Below are positions 6,882 to 14,875 of a DNA stretch of 14,996 bases, piece by piece; the first letter of the stretch is position 1, and the number at the start of each line of letters is the position of its first letter. Where the stretch lies: NCBI GenBank assembly GCA_903921945.1, contig CAIXSC010000728.1, positions 1 through 14,996 of the forward strand. The letters are read 5' to 3'. The notes under the pieces are model-generated. The model saw only the letters and a list, made by a program, of their open reading frames with translations. It did no database searches and had not been told where the DNA came from. The translations under genes were made by a program, and so were the position numbers. The stretch is from an uncultured Planctomycetaceae bacterium (GTDB lineage Bacteria > Planctomycetota > Planctomycetia > Pirellulales > Pirellulaceae).

Positions 6882-8363
6882 AGCGCCTTGCGTGATATCG
6901 GGCGCCGCCAAGGCGCTTTCGCCCATCAGGTAGGCGTCGATCGCCCGAGCCGCTCCACGGCCTTCATTGATTGCCCACACAACCAGCGACTGGCCGCGTC
7001 GGCAATCGCCAGCGGCGAACACCTTCGGCAGGTTCGTGGCGTACTGGCCGTGAATCGCTTTGTAGTTGGTACGCGGGTCGAGTTCGATCCCTAGCAATTG
7101 AGACACGTAATGCTCGGGGCCGAGGAAGCCCATGGCGAGCAGCACGAGGTCGCACTTCCAGTTGCGTTCCGACCCAGGGACCTCGACCAGCTTCATCTGG
7201 CCGTCGACCTTTTTCCATTCGACGGCGACCGTCACCAATCCGGTCACGTTGCCGGCCGCGTCGCCCACGAATTCCTTCGTGAGGATGCAGAACTCGCGTG
7301 GATCCTTGCCAAACTTCGCCTCGATCTCGGCGTGGCCGTAGTCGACGCGGAACACCTTCGGCCACTGCGGCCAGGGGTTGTCGTCGGCGCGGGTCGCGGG
7401 CGGCTTCGGCAGCAATTCGAAGTTCACGAGGCTCTTGCATCCGAAGCGGACCGATGTGCCGATGCAGTCGGTGCCCGTATCGCCACCACCGATGACGATC
7501 ACGTCCTTGCCGTCGGCGGACGTGTAATGGCCGTCGCGGTGGCCACTGTCGAGCAGGCTCTTCGTGGCGACCGTCAGGTAGTCCATGGCAAAGTGGATGC
7601 CGTTCAAGCCGCGGCCCGGAATCACCAGATCGCGAGGCTTGGTGGCGCCGGTTGCGAGCAGCAACGCGTCATGATCGTCGAGCAGTTGCTTGGGGTCGAC
7701 ATTGCGGCCCACGTCGGCGTTCGTAACGAACCGAACGCCTTCGGCTTCGAGCAGCTTCAAGCGGCGTTCGACCACACCTTTGTCGAGCTTCATGTTCGGA
7801 ATGCCGTACATCAGCAATCCGCCGATGCGGTCCGCCCGTTCATAGACGGTCACGGTGTGGCCGACCTTATTGAGCTGAGCGGCGGCGGCCAGACCGGCAG
7901 GCCCGGAGCCGACGATCGCCACCGACTTGCCGGTGCGCGACTGCGGAGGCTGGGGCTGAATCCAACCTTCGGCGAACGCGCGGTCGACGATCGCATTCTC
8001 GATGTTCTTGATTGTCACCGGCGGGTCGGTGATGCCGAGCACGCAGGCGCCTTCGCAGGGCGCCGGACAGACGCGACCGGTGAATTCGGGAAAGTTATTC
8101 GTCTTGTGCAACCGGTCGATCGCCTCGCGCCAACGACCCTGGTAGACCAAATCATTCCATTCGGGAATGAGATTGTCGATCGGGCAACCGCTCGACGATT
8201 GGCAAAACGGCACGCCGCAGTCCATGCAGCGGGCGCCTTGAGTGCGGAGGTGCTTTTCATCGGGGTCGGTGAAGATCTCGCCGAAGTCGCCGATGCGGAC
8301 AAGCGGTTCGCGGTACGGCACCGCCTTGCGGGAATGGTCTTTGAAACCTGTGGGATGGCCCAT
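6870..8363 (-). CDS. gltD: Glutamate synthase (NADPH) small subunit
   Basis: 497 residues from the ATG at 8363, the usual length. The beta subunit oxidises NADPH on FAD and passes electrons through iron-sulphur clusters to GltB. Visible features are the iron-sulphur cysteines C46, C49, C54 and C60 (CMDCGVPFC...C), a second group C99, C103 and C107 (CPAPCEGAC), the FAD-binding GSGPAGLAAA at about 152-161, and the NADPH-binding GGGDTGTDC at about 292-300. The N-terminus MGHPTGFKDH fits the family; an in-frame GTG at 8372 would add three residues, and neither start has a clear ribosome binding site. The gene follows gltB after 59 bases on the same strand. Its last 17 or so residues after AIDAYLMGE are not recognisably conserved and end inside the 15-bp tandem repeat. 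Confidence 0.97.
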   Translation of the reverse strand: MGHPTGFKDHSRKAVPYREPLVRIGDFGEIFTDPDEKHLRTQGARCMDCGVPFCQSSSGCPIDNLIPEWNDLVYQGRWREAIDRLHKTNNFPEFTGRVCPAPCEGACVLGITDPPVTIKNIENAIVDRAFAEGWIQPQPPQSRTGKSVAIVGSGPAGLAAAAQLNKVGHTVTVYERADRIGGLLMYGIPNMKLDKGVVERRLKLLEAEGVRFVTNADVGRNVDPKQLLDDHDALLLATGATKPRDLVIPGRGLNGIHFAMDYLTVATKSLLDSGHRDGHYTSADGKDVIVIGGGDTGTDCIGTSVRFGCKSLVNFELLPKPPATRADDNPWPQWPKVFRVDYGHAEIEAKFGKDPREFCILTKEFVGDAAGNVTGLVTVAVEWKKVDGQMKLVEVPGSERNWKCDLVLLAMGFLGPEHYVSQLLGIELDPRTNYKAIHGQYATNLPKVFAAGDCRRGQSLVVWAINEGRGAARAIDAYLMGESALAAPDITQGALLV

Positions 8364-8422
8364 GGCAATCACTAACTTGATGACGACGTGAAATGAACAA
8401 AGAGGAAACCGGGAACGCGGAG

Positions 8423-11400
8423 CTAGCCTCGAGCGGCACTCGAAGCGGTCGTGCCCGCGTGCATTCCCGTATGAACGATGGCGTCTTGTTCGACGTTGTG
8501 CTTCTGACGTTCGCGAAGCACGCGTTTGTAGTCGGTAGGCATGACCTTGACGAACTGAGCGAGCGACTCGGGCCAGGCGTCGAGCACTTTCTTGGCGACG
8601 GTGGAACCGGTGTATCGCTGATGCAGCGACAGCAAGTTGTGCAGTTCGGCTTTGTCCGCCGCCGCTTCGACCTTTTCGAGTTCAACCGTGCCGAGATTGC
8701 ACCGAGTGAGGAAGTCGCCGTTCGGATCCCAAACGTAAGCGACACCGCCCGACATGCCGGCGGCGAAGTTTCGGCCGGTTGGACCGAGCACCACGACGCA
8801 GCCGCCGGTCATGTATTCGCAACCATGGTCGCCGCAACCCTCGATCACCGTGTGCGCGCCGCTGTTGCGAACACAGAATCGCTCCGCCGCCCGCCCGCGG
8901 AAGAACGCCTCGCCCCGGGTGGCTCCGTAGAGCACCACGTTGCCGATCAGGATGTTGTCTTCGGGCACGAACGTCGCCGTGCGATCGGGGTAAATGACGA
9001 CCCGCCCGCCGCTCAAGCCTTTACCGACGTAGTCGTTGGCGTCGCCTTCAAGCTCCAGCGTCACGCCGCCCGCTAGCCAAGCGCCGAAGCTCTGGCCGGC
9101 GGAACCGCGCAGTTTGATGTGGATCGTGCCGTCCGGGAGATAGGCGTCGCCGTAGCGTTTGGCGATGTGGTAGCTGAGCGTCGTGCCGACCGTGCGATTG
9201 GTGTTGATGATCGGCAATTCGATCGCGACTTTCTCGCCACGCTCGATCGCGGGTTGGCACAGTTCGATCAAGCGGTTGTCGAGCGCCTTTTCAAGTTCAT
9301 GGTCCTGCTTGATTGTCTGGAAAACCTGGACATCAGGCCGCGGCTTTCGCGCCGGCGCGAGCATCGCGGTCAGGTCGAGTCCGTCGGCTTTCCAATGCCG
9401 AATCGCCGCGTCGGCTCCCAGGCAATCCGCCCGGCCGATCATGTCGTTGAACTTGCGGAAACCGAGCCGCGCCATGATCTCGCGGGCTTCCTCCGCCACC
9501 AGGAACAGGTAGTTGATGACGTGTTCGGGTTTACCCGCGAACCGCTCGCGCAACACCGGATCCTGCGTGGCGATGCCCACGGGGCAGGTGTTGAGATGGC
9601 ATTTTCGCATCATGATGCAGCCGAGCGTGACGAGCGGAGCGGTCGAGAAGCCCATCTCTTCCGCGCCCAGCATCGCCGCGATGACCACGTCCCGGCCGGT
9701 CTTGATCTGGCCGTCCGTCTGCAGCACCACGCGGCTGCGCAAATCGTTCAAGACCAGCGTCTGATGCGTTTCGGCGATCCCCAGTTCCCAGGGCAAGCCA
9801 GCGTGCTTGATGCTCGTCAGCGGCGACGCGCCGGTGCCGCCCGTGTCGCCTGAAATCAGAATGTGGTCGGCATGCGCTTTGGCCACGCCCGCCGCGATCG
9901 TACCCACGCCCACCTCCGACACAAGCTTGACACTCACCCGCGACTGCGGATTGGCGTTCTTCAGATCGTGGATCAACTGCTTCAGATCCTCGATCGAATA
10001 AATGTCGTGGTGGGGAGGTGGACTGATCAGACCGACGCCCGGGGTCGAGTAGCGAATGCGGGCGATGTTCTCGTCCACCTTGTGTCCCGGCAACTCGCCG
10101 CCTTCGCCCGGCTTCGCGCCTTGGGCCATCTTGATTTGCAGTTCGTCGGCGTTCGCCAAATAGTTGATCGTTACGCCGAATCGACCGGAGGCGACCTGTT
10201 TGATCGCCGACCGCTTCGAATCGCCATTGGGCAGCGGCTTGAAGCGTTCGGGATCTTCGCCACCCTCGCCCGTGTTCGACTTGCCGCCGATCCGATTCAT
10301 GGCGATCGCCAGCGATTCGTGAGCCTCCGCCGAGATCGAGCCGAAGCTCATCGCGCCCGTGCAGAATCGTTTGACGATTTCGCTGGCCGGTTCCACTTCC
10401 TCCAGCGGAATGGCCGGTCCATTCACACCTTCCTTGAAGGCGAGCAACCCGCGGAGCGCGCAGCTCCGCGTCGCTTCTTTGTTGGTATGTTCGGCGAAAC
10501 GGCGATAAGCTTCACGCGAATTGGTTTTCGCGGCGGCTTGCAGGTCGGCAATCGAAGCGGGATCCCACATGTGCCGCTCGCCGTCCGCTCGCCAATGGAA
10601 CTCGCCCGGGTTCTGCAGGACCTTGAGCTGATGTTCGCCGCGGCTGGGGAATCCCAGGGCGTGCCGACGCAGCGACTCCTTCGCGAGCACATCGAAGCCG
10701 ACGCCTTGAATTCGGCTGGCCGTTCCCGCGAAACAGCGGTCGATCACCTCGGTCCGCAAACCGACGGCCTCGAAAATCTGGGCGCCCTTGTACGACTGCA
10801 AGGTCGAAATGCCCATCTTCGACATGACCTTCAACATGCCCTTGGCGACCGCTTTGAGGTAGCCGCTGGTGAGCTTGTCGTCGCTCATGTCGGACGGCAG
10901 CAGGCCATCGCGTTGGCCTTGCCAGAGCGCTTCGAACGCCAGATACGGGTTGATCGCGTCGGCGCCGTAGCCCACGAGCAGGCAGTGATGGTGAACCTCG
11001 CGGGCCTCGCCCGTCTCCAACACGATACCGATCCGAGTTCTCTTAGCCTGACGCACGAGATGGTGGTGGACGCCGCCGCAAGCCAGGAGCGCGCTCATCG
11101 GCACCCGCTCCGCCGACATCGCTCGATCGGATAACAGCACGACCGAGTAGCCTTCGTCGATCGCTTGCTCGGCTTCCGCGCAGATCCGGTCGAGCGTCTC
11201 GAGCATGCCCGCTTCACCGGCCGATAGCGGCCAAGTGATGTCGATCGTTTTCGTCCGCCAACCGCGATGGTCCATGTGCCGCAAGGCGGCGAGCTGCTCG
11301 TTGCTGAGGATCGGATGCGGGACCAGCAGTCGGTGGCAATGCTCCTCGGTCGTCGCCAACAAATTCCGCTCGGGGCCGATATAGCACTCGAGCGACATGA

Positions 11401-13036
11401 TCACCTCCTCCCGGATCGAATCGATCGGCGGGTTGGTGACCTGGGCGAACAGTTGTTTGAAGTAGTCGTAGATCAACCGCGGCTGGTCGGAGAGCACGGC
11501 GAGGGCCGAGTCGTTCCCCATCGAACCGATCGGATCGCGCTTTTCCTTCACGAGCGGGAACAGCATGAATTGCAGCGTTTCCGTCGTGTAGCCGAACGCC
11601 TGCATGCGCTGCAGCAGCGACTCGGGGTGGAAACCGTGCGCCTCGTCGCTAGCCGGGATTTCCTTCAGTTCGACGCGCTGGCGCTGCAGCCACTCGGCGT
11701 ACGGCCGCTGTGTTGCGATGCTCTTCTTCAGCTCGTCGTCCGGGATCAGCTTGCCTTGTTCGAAGTCGACCAGGAACATGCGGCCGGGCTGCAACCGGCC
11801 CTTCTCCCGCACGTTCGACGGCTCGACAGGCAGCACCCCGACTTCGCTCGCCATGATCACGCGGTCGTCATGGGTGAGATAGTAGCGGCTCGGACGCAAA
11901 CCGTTGCGGTCCAGCACGGCGCCGACGTAACGGCCGTCGGTAAACACCACGGATGCCGGGCCGTCCCACGGCTCCATCATCGCCGAGTGGTACTCGTAGA
12001 ACGCCCGCTTGTATTCGGGCATCGACTCGTGGTTTTGCCACGCCTCGGGGATCATCATCATGACCGCTTCGGGCAGCGAGCGGCCGGCCATGATCAACAG
12101 CTCGAGCACGTTATCGAACACGCCCGAGTCCGACGTGTGCGGATCGGTGACGGGCCGAATCGTTTGCAAGCGGTCGCCGAACAGTTGCGATTCGAGCATC
12201 CCTTCGCGGGCCGCCATCCAGTTCATATTGCCGCGCAGCGTATTGATTTCGCCGTTGTGGCACATGAAACGCATCGGCTGAGCCCGTTCCCAGGACGGGA
12301 ACGTGTTGGTGCTAAACCGCGAATGCACCATCGCCAGATGGCTCTTATAGTCCGGCTGCGAAAGATCCGGATAGTAAGGCAAAACCTGGCCGGACGTGAG
12401 CTGTCCCTTATAGACGATCACGCGCGACGAAAAACTGCAAACGTAGTACATGCCGCGCTGCTGCAGCGTGTGCTTCTTGAGCGCGTGGTAGGTCTGCTTG
12501 CGAATGAGGAACAGCTCGCGGCAAAACGACGACCGGTCGATCGCCGGCGCCGAGGCGATAAACAACTGTTCGACGACCGGTTCGGTCGCGAGGGCGGACG
12601 GTCCGATATCCGCTCCCTTCGCGTCCGTGGGAACTCGGCGCCAGCCCAAGACTCGCTGACCGTTCTCGATGACGTGCCGGGTCAGTTCGTCCTTGCAAAT
12701 CTGTCGCTCGCGGGCGTCGGTCGGCAAGAAGACTTGCGCGACACCATACAGACCCGGGTCCGGCAACTGTGTTTTCAGTTCTTCACGGGCGACCCGTTCG
12801 AAGTAGTCGTGGGGGATCGCCGTGAGGATGCCCGAGCCGTCCCCGGTGTTCTTTTCGCAGCCGCAGGCGCCGCGATGGTCCATGTTGCGGAGCACCTGTT
12901 CCGCGTCGAGCACAATCTGATGGCTGCGTTCGCCTTTCACATGCGCCACAAATCCGACACCGCAGCTGTCTTTTTCCAGTGCCGGATCGTAAAGACCTTG
13001 CTTGCCTGGCCACCCGATCTTCATCTCTTCGCTCAT
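8423..13036 (-). CDS. gltB: Glutamate synthase (NADPH) large subunit
   Basis: 1537 residues, in the range of bacterial GltB (about 1500). It makes two glutamates from glutamine and 2-oxoglutarate in the cytoplasm, with GltD supplying electrons. Domains in order: class II glutamine amidotransferase (about 25-430), whose nucleophile C25 in DSCGVGF would be exposed by removal of a 24-residue propeptide; the central domain (about 480-780); the FMN/synthase barrel (about 830-1210) with ISGDTGGTGASP (1061-1072) and the [3Fe-4S] cysteines C1140, C1146 and C1151 (GCIMMRKCHLNTCPVG); and the C-terminal GXGXG beta-helix (about 1265-1480). All key residues are intact. The ATG at 13036 puts the catalytic Cys at the expected distance; an ATG at 13024 is possible and upstream ribosome-binding sequence is weak. 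It lies 146 bases downstream of a LysR gene on the same strand and 59 bases before gltD. Confidence 0.98.
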   Translation of the reverse strand: MSEEMKIGWPGKQGLYDPALEKDSCGVGFVAHVKGERSHQIVLDAEQVLRNMDHRGACGCEKNTGDGSGILTAIPHDYFERVAREELKTQLPDPGLYGVAQVFLPTDARERQICKDELTRHVIENGQRVLGWRRVPTDAKGADIGPSALATEPVVEQLFIASAPAIDRSSFCRELFLIRKQTYHALKKHTLQQRGMYYVCSFSSRVIVYKGQLTSGQVLPYYPDLSQPDYKSHLAMVHSRFSTNTFPSWERAQPMRFMCHNGEINTLRGNMNWMAAREGMLESQLFGDRLQTIRPVTDPHTSDSGVFDNVLELLIMAGRSLPEAVMMMIPEAWQNHESMPEYKRAFYEYHSAMMEPWDGPASVVFTDGRYVGAVLDRNGLRPSRYYLTHDDRVIMASEVGVLPVEPSNVREKGRLQPGRMFLVDFEQGKLIPDDELKKSIATQRPYAEWLQRQRVELKEIPASDEAHGFHPESLLQRMQAFGYTTETLQFMLFPLVKEKRDPIGSMGNDSALAVLSDQPRLIYDYFKQLFAQVTNPPIDSIREEVIMSLECYIGPERNLLATTEEHCHRLLVPHPILSNEQLAALRHMDHRGWRTKTIDITWPLSAGEAGMLETLDRICAEAEQAIDEGYSVVLLSDRAMSAERVPMSALLACGGVHHHLVRQAKRTRIGIVLETGEAREVHHHCLLVGYGADAINPYLAFEALWQGQRDGLLPSDMSDDKLTSGYLKAVAKGMLKVMSKMGISTLQSYKGAQIFEAVGLRTEVIDRCFAGTASRIQGVGFDVLAKESLRRHALGFPSRGEHQLKVLQNPGEFHWRADGERHMWDPASIADLQAAAKTNSREAYRRFAEHTNKEATRSCALRGLLAFKEGVNGPAIPLEEVEPASEIVKRFCTGAMSFGSISAEAHESLAIAMNRIGGKSNTGEGGEDPERFKPLPNGDSKRSAIKQVASGRFGVTINYLANADELQIKMAQGAKPGEGGELPGHKVDENIARIRYSTPGVGLISPPPHHDIYSIEDLKQLIHDLKNANPQSRVSVKLVSEVGVGTIAAGVAKAHADHILISGDTGGTGASPLTSIKHAGLPWELGIAETHQTLVLNDLRSRVVLQTDGQIKTGRDVVIAAMLGAEEMGFSTAPLVTLGCIMMRKCHLNTCPVGIATQDPVLRERFAGKPEHVINYLFLVAEEAREIMARLGFRKFNDMIGRADCLGADAAIRHWKADGLDLTAMLAPARKPRPDVQVFQTIKQDHELEKALDNRLIELCQPAIERGEKVAIELPIINTNRTVGTTLSYHIAKRYGDAYLPDGTIHIKLRGSAGQSFGAWLAGGVTLELEGDANDYVGKGLSGGRVVIYPDRTATFVPEDNILIGNVVLYGATRGEAFFRGRAAERFCVRNSGAHTVIEGCGDHGCEYMTGGCVVVLGPTGRNFAAGMSGGVAYVWDPNGDFLTRCNLGTVELEKVEAAADKAELHNLLSLHQRYTGSTVAKKVLDAWPESLAQFVKVMPTDYKRVLRERQKHNVEQDAIVHTGMHAGTTASSAARG

Positions 13037-13182
13037 ATTTCGTCGCTCTAACCGTGACTACGAACCAAAGGTCAATGTCTCACAACCAGACTTTCAGGAT
13101 TCAGGAATTCACCATCCAAGAATCCATAAGTCGGGGTGTTGGAATGTTGGAATATCAGACTGTGTTTTGTGATCGGGAAGCG
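13037..13182 (-). promoter_or_regulatory. gltB upstream region with short tandem repeats
   Basis: This 146-bp gap between the LysR stop and gltB should hold the gltB leader and any gltB promoter. It contains two short tandem duplications (plus-strand reading): TTCAGGA twice at 13093-13106 and GTTGGAAT twice at 13138-13153. On the minus strand a TTGACC occurs about 28 bases before the gltB ATG, but I find no good -10 element at the right distance. The repeated words are possible regulator half-sites or plain slippage products. Confidence 0.3.
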
Positions 13183-14487
13183 TTACACACGCTCGCGACG
13201 GCGTCGTCGCTGACTGCTTTGTTTTTTGCCGCTTTGTTTTTTGCCGCTTGCATTCTCGTCGCTTGGATTCTCGTCGCTTGGATTCTTGCCACGTGGATTC
13301 TTGCCGCGTGGTTGGCCGCCAAGTCGCGGGTCGGTAGTTGCTGCGGCCTCGGGATGGTGAACGCCCATGTGATCCGAGGCGACCGCGTGGTTGTCGACAC
13401 CGATGGCTTCGACGGTATTGGCTTCAATGGTATTTGCTTCGACGGTATTTGCCTCGACAGTATTTGCCTCGACGGTATTTGCCTCGACAGAGCTGGCCTC
13501 GATGGGGCTGGCCTCGATGGGGCTGGCCGCCGGAGGGTCGTCACCGTCATCGCCCGCGAAGTCGCCCATCGAGTCCTCGGAGCCGCTGTCGGTCGTGGGT
13601 GGCGTGTTGGAATGTTCGAGCAGCAAGTGGAGGAAGCGGCGAGCCGTCTGGCCGAGCTCCTTCCCTTTGCGCTGAATGATGCCGATGGGACGTTGGAGTC
13701 GCACGTCCGAGATGGAGACAGCGCGGAGCGTGCCAGCGCGGACCTCGCGTTCGACGGTCGGGGCCGGCAGGATACTGAAGCCGGCGTCGATTTCGACCGC
13801 CCGCTTGATGGTCTCGGTGTTGTCGAACTCCATGACCACTTGCACGGCGACATCGCGAGCGGCCAGTTCGCGATCCAATTCCAACCGGATTTCGAGATCG
13901 GTGTCAAAACCGACCATCTTCAAGCCGTCCAGTTCCGCCAACCGAACCGACTCGCGGTCCGCCAGCGGATGGGTGGGCGCGCAGACGACCAGCATCGGCT
14001 CGGAACGCCACGGCGTCGCGCGGAGATTGCGGGACGGCTTGGGGTAGCTCACTAAGCCCAAGTCGACTTGGTCGGACTCGACCAATTCATACACCCGTTG
14101 CGGATGCTGGTACTGAACACGCACATTCGCTTTGGGCTGCTTCCGCAAGAACATCTGCACGATCTGGTTCATGTGGCTAAGGCCGACCGAGTAGATCGAG
14201 GCCACGTGGACTCGACCGGAGACCTCCGCGTGCAGCGAACGAACCTCCTCTTCCAACGAGTAGTAGCGTTGGACCAGTTTGCGACAGCCTTCGTGGAACA
14301 CCACGCCTTCGGGCGTCAGCACGAACGGGCGTTTCGAGCGGTCCAGGACACGGACCCCCAAATGCTCTTCGAGTTGATGCACCATCTGGCTAGCCCCGGA
14401 CTGGGAAATCCCGTTTTCGTCGGCGGCCCGCGAGAAGCTTCGCAGCCCAACGACGTCGCAAAACACCTTCAAAACCTTCATGTGCAT
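13183..14487 (-). CDS. LysR-family transcriptional regulator with a long repetitive C-terminal tail
   Basis: 434 residues from the ATG at 14487. Residues 1-62 form the LysR winged HTH (SFSRAADENGISQSGASQMV). Residues about 90-290 form the two-lobed effector domain (GRVHVASIYSVG, VDLGLVSYP, RSEPMLVVCAPTHPLA, AGFSILPAPTV). A normal LysR protein would end near 290-300, but here about 140 more residues follow: an acidic stretch (DSGSEDSMGDFAGDDGDD), eight 5-residue repeats of the ANTVE type (321-360), six repeats of the RGKNP/SDENP/SGKKQ type (394-423) and a basic end QRRRRRERV. The tail should be disordered. The frame opens further upstream to a GTG at 14550, but MHMKVLKVF is a typical family N-terminus, so 14487 (or 14481) is likely; no clear ribosome binding site helps. 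Position just upstream of gltB on the same strand suggests control of glutamate synthase, which is inference. Confidence 0.9.
   Translation of the reverse strand: MHMKVLKVFCDVVGLRSFSRAADENGISQSGASQMVHQLEEHLGVRVLDRSKRPFVLTPEGVVFHEGCRKLVQRYYSLEEEVRSLHAEVSGRVHVASIYSVGLSHMNQIVQMFLRKQPKANVRVQYQHPQRVYELVESDQVDLGLVSYPKPSRNLRATPWRSEPMLVVCAPTHPLADRESVRLAELDGLKMVGFDTDLEIRLELDRELAARDVAVQVVMEFDNTETIKRAVEIDAGFSILPAPTVEREVRAGTLRAVSISDVRLQRPIGIIQRKGKELGQTARRFLHLLLEHSNTPPTTDSGSEDSMGDFAGDDGDDPPAASPIEASPIEASSVEANTVEANTVEANTVEANTIEANTVEAIGVDNHAVASDHMGVHHPEAAATTDPRLGGQPRGKNPRGKNPSDENPSDENASGKKQSGKKQSSQRRRRRERV
13219..13308 (-). repeat. 15-bp tandem repeat, 6 copies in three identical or near-identical pairs
   Basis: On the coding strand the six units fall in pairs: CGYGGCAAGAATCCA twice, AGCGACGAGAATSCA twice and AGCGGCAAAAAACAA twice. 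They encode RGKNP, RGKNP, SDENP, SDENA, SGKKQ and SGKKQ at LysR residues 394-423. The AABBCC pattern looks like divergence of a three-unit ancestor or successive pairwise duplication. Confidence 0.9.
13408..13527 (-). repeat. 15-bp tandem repeat, 8 copies, encoding ASPIE/ANTVE units
   Basis: Eight contiguous 15-bp units encode ASPIE twice, ASSVE, ANTVE three times, ANTIE and ANTVE at LysR residues 321-360. The first two units (GCCAGCCCCATCGAG) are identical at DNA level and most others differ by one to three bases, mainly at third positions. Every unit carries one Glu, giving a regularly spaced acidic pattern. Confidence 0.92.
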
Positions 14488-14559
14488 GGCCGAGCTACCG
14501 CCCTGTCTTCCGCCTGAAAACCGCTTAGACGCCGACCGCGCAACCATCACGAAATCAAA

Positions 14560-14571
14560 TATCTCGCGATA
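14560..14571. promoter_or_regulatory. Short dyad upstream of LysR, possible operator
   Basis: TATC-tcgc-GATA is a perfect 4-bp-arm inverted repeat 73 bases upstream of the LysR ATG, around the normal distance for LysR autoregulatory sites. The general LysR box is T-N11-A with a short dyad, which this fits only loosely. Such short dyads are common by chance. Confidence 0.2.
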
Positions 14572-14767
14572 GCAGAATCAACCTTGACGAATTTCGCAGA
14601 CTAGCGAGCGACCGGAGGATCGTCAATTGGCGCGATCGAAGGAAAATTCCGCGAGCCAATTCGCGGCGGCTGCCGGCACCCCGGCAAACGGTCCGCTTGG
14701 AAATGCCGCTACTCATTGCCGCATAACGCCTTGCAGCGTTCACGGTGCGGCCGCGGTCGGGTGAAGA

Positions 14768-14800
14768 AAATCAGGATTGGTAATGCTGATTTATTTTTTG
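14768..14800 (-). terminator. AT-rich hairpin with flanking A and T runs, possible terminator of the right-edge gene
   Basis: AAATCAG (14768-14774) pairs with CTGATTT (14786-14792) around an 11-base loop. On the minus strand the hairpin is preceded by a run of A and followed by TTCTTC. It lies about 75 bases past the stop of the gene at the right edge. Only two of seven pairs are G-C, so the stem is weak. In plus orientation it is followed by ATTTTTTG, but no plus-strand gene precedes it. Confidence 0.4.
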
Positions 14801-14875
14801 TGAAGCGCTGATGTGCGCGGACCGCGTTTCCGCCGGACGGCAAGCGTTCCGCTCGCCGCCTCCTTTCCGCAGGCG

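Larger units (their letters stand above)
14488..14875. other. 388-bp gap upstream of the LysR gene
   Basis: No gene is supported here; a 62-residue frame at 14555-14743 lacks any family feature. Structures seen: a dyad at 14560-14571; an inverted repeat AATTGGC (14625-14631) with GCCAATT (14655-14661); a perfect TGCCGG-cacc-CCGGCA hairpin (14671-14686); a nested hairpin GCCGCA/TGCGGC (14718-14723 with 14746-14751) enclosing AACGC/GCGTT; and an AT-rich hairpin flanked by A and T runs (14768-14800). The left part should hold the LysR promoter, which I cannot place with confidence. Confidence 0.5.

Noticed and set aside
7098..8375. A 425-codon plus-strand open frame antisense to gltD
   Set aside because: gltD on the other strand has full-length family motifs and cofactor sites. 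The antisense frame has no recognisable domain and reflects GC-rich codon usage.
9863..13051. Long plus-strand open frames (9863-11134 and 11267-13051) antisense to gltB
   Set aside because: gltB is intact with catalytic Cys and iron-sulphur cysteines; the antisense frames have low-complexity His/Arg-rich composition and no known domain.
13391..13679. Plus-strand frames with Ala-Ser-Thr-Val/Phe repeats opposite the LysR tail
   Set aside because: They are the reverse reading of the ANTVE-coding 15-bp repeats; any 15-bp array gives periodic peptides in all open frames.
14488..14550. LysR start at the GTG at 14550 or the ATG at 14547
   Set aside because: The added residues are not family-like and no ribosome binding site is seen; MHMKVLKVF at 14487 begins at the usual distance before the HTH. 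The choice is not certain.
14555..14743. 62-residue minus-strand frame upstream of LysR
   Set aside because: Basic, low-information sequence with no ribosome binding site or family feature, lying in a region rich in inverted repeats.
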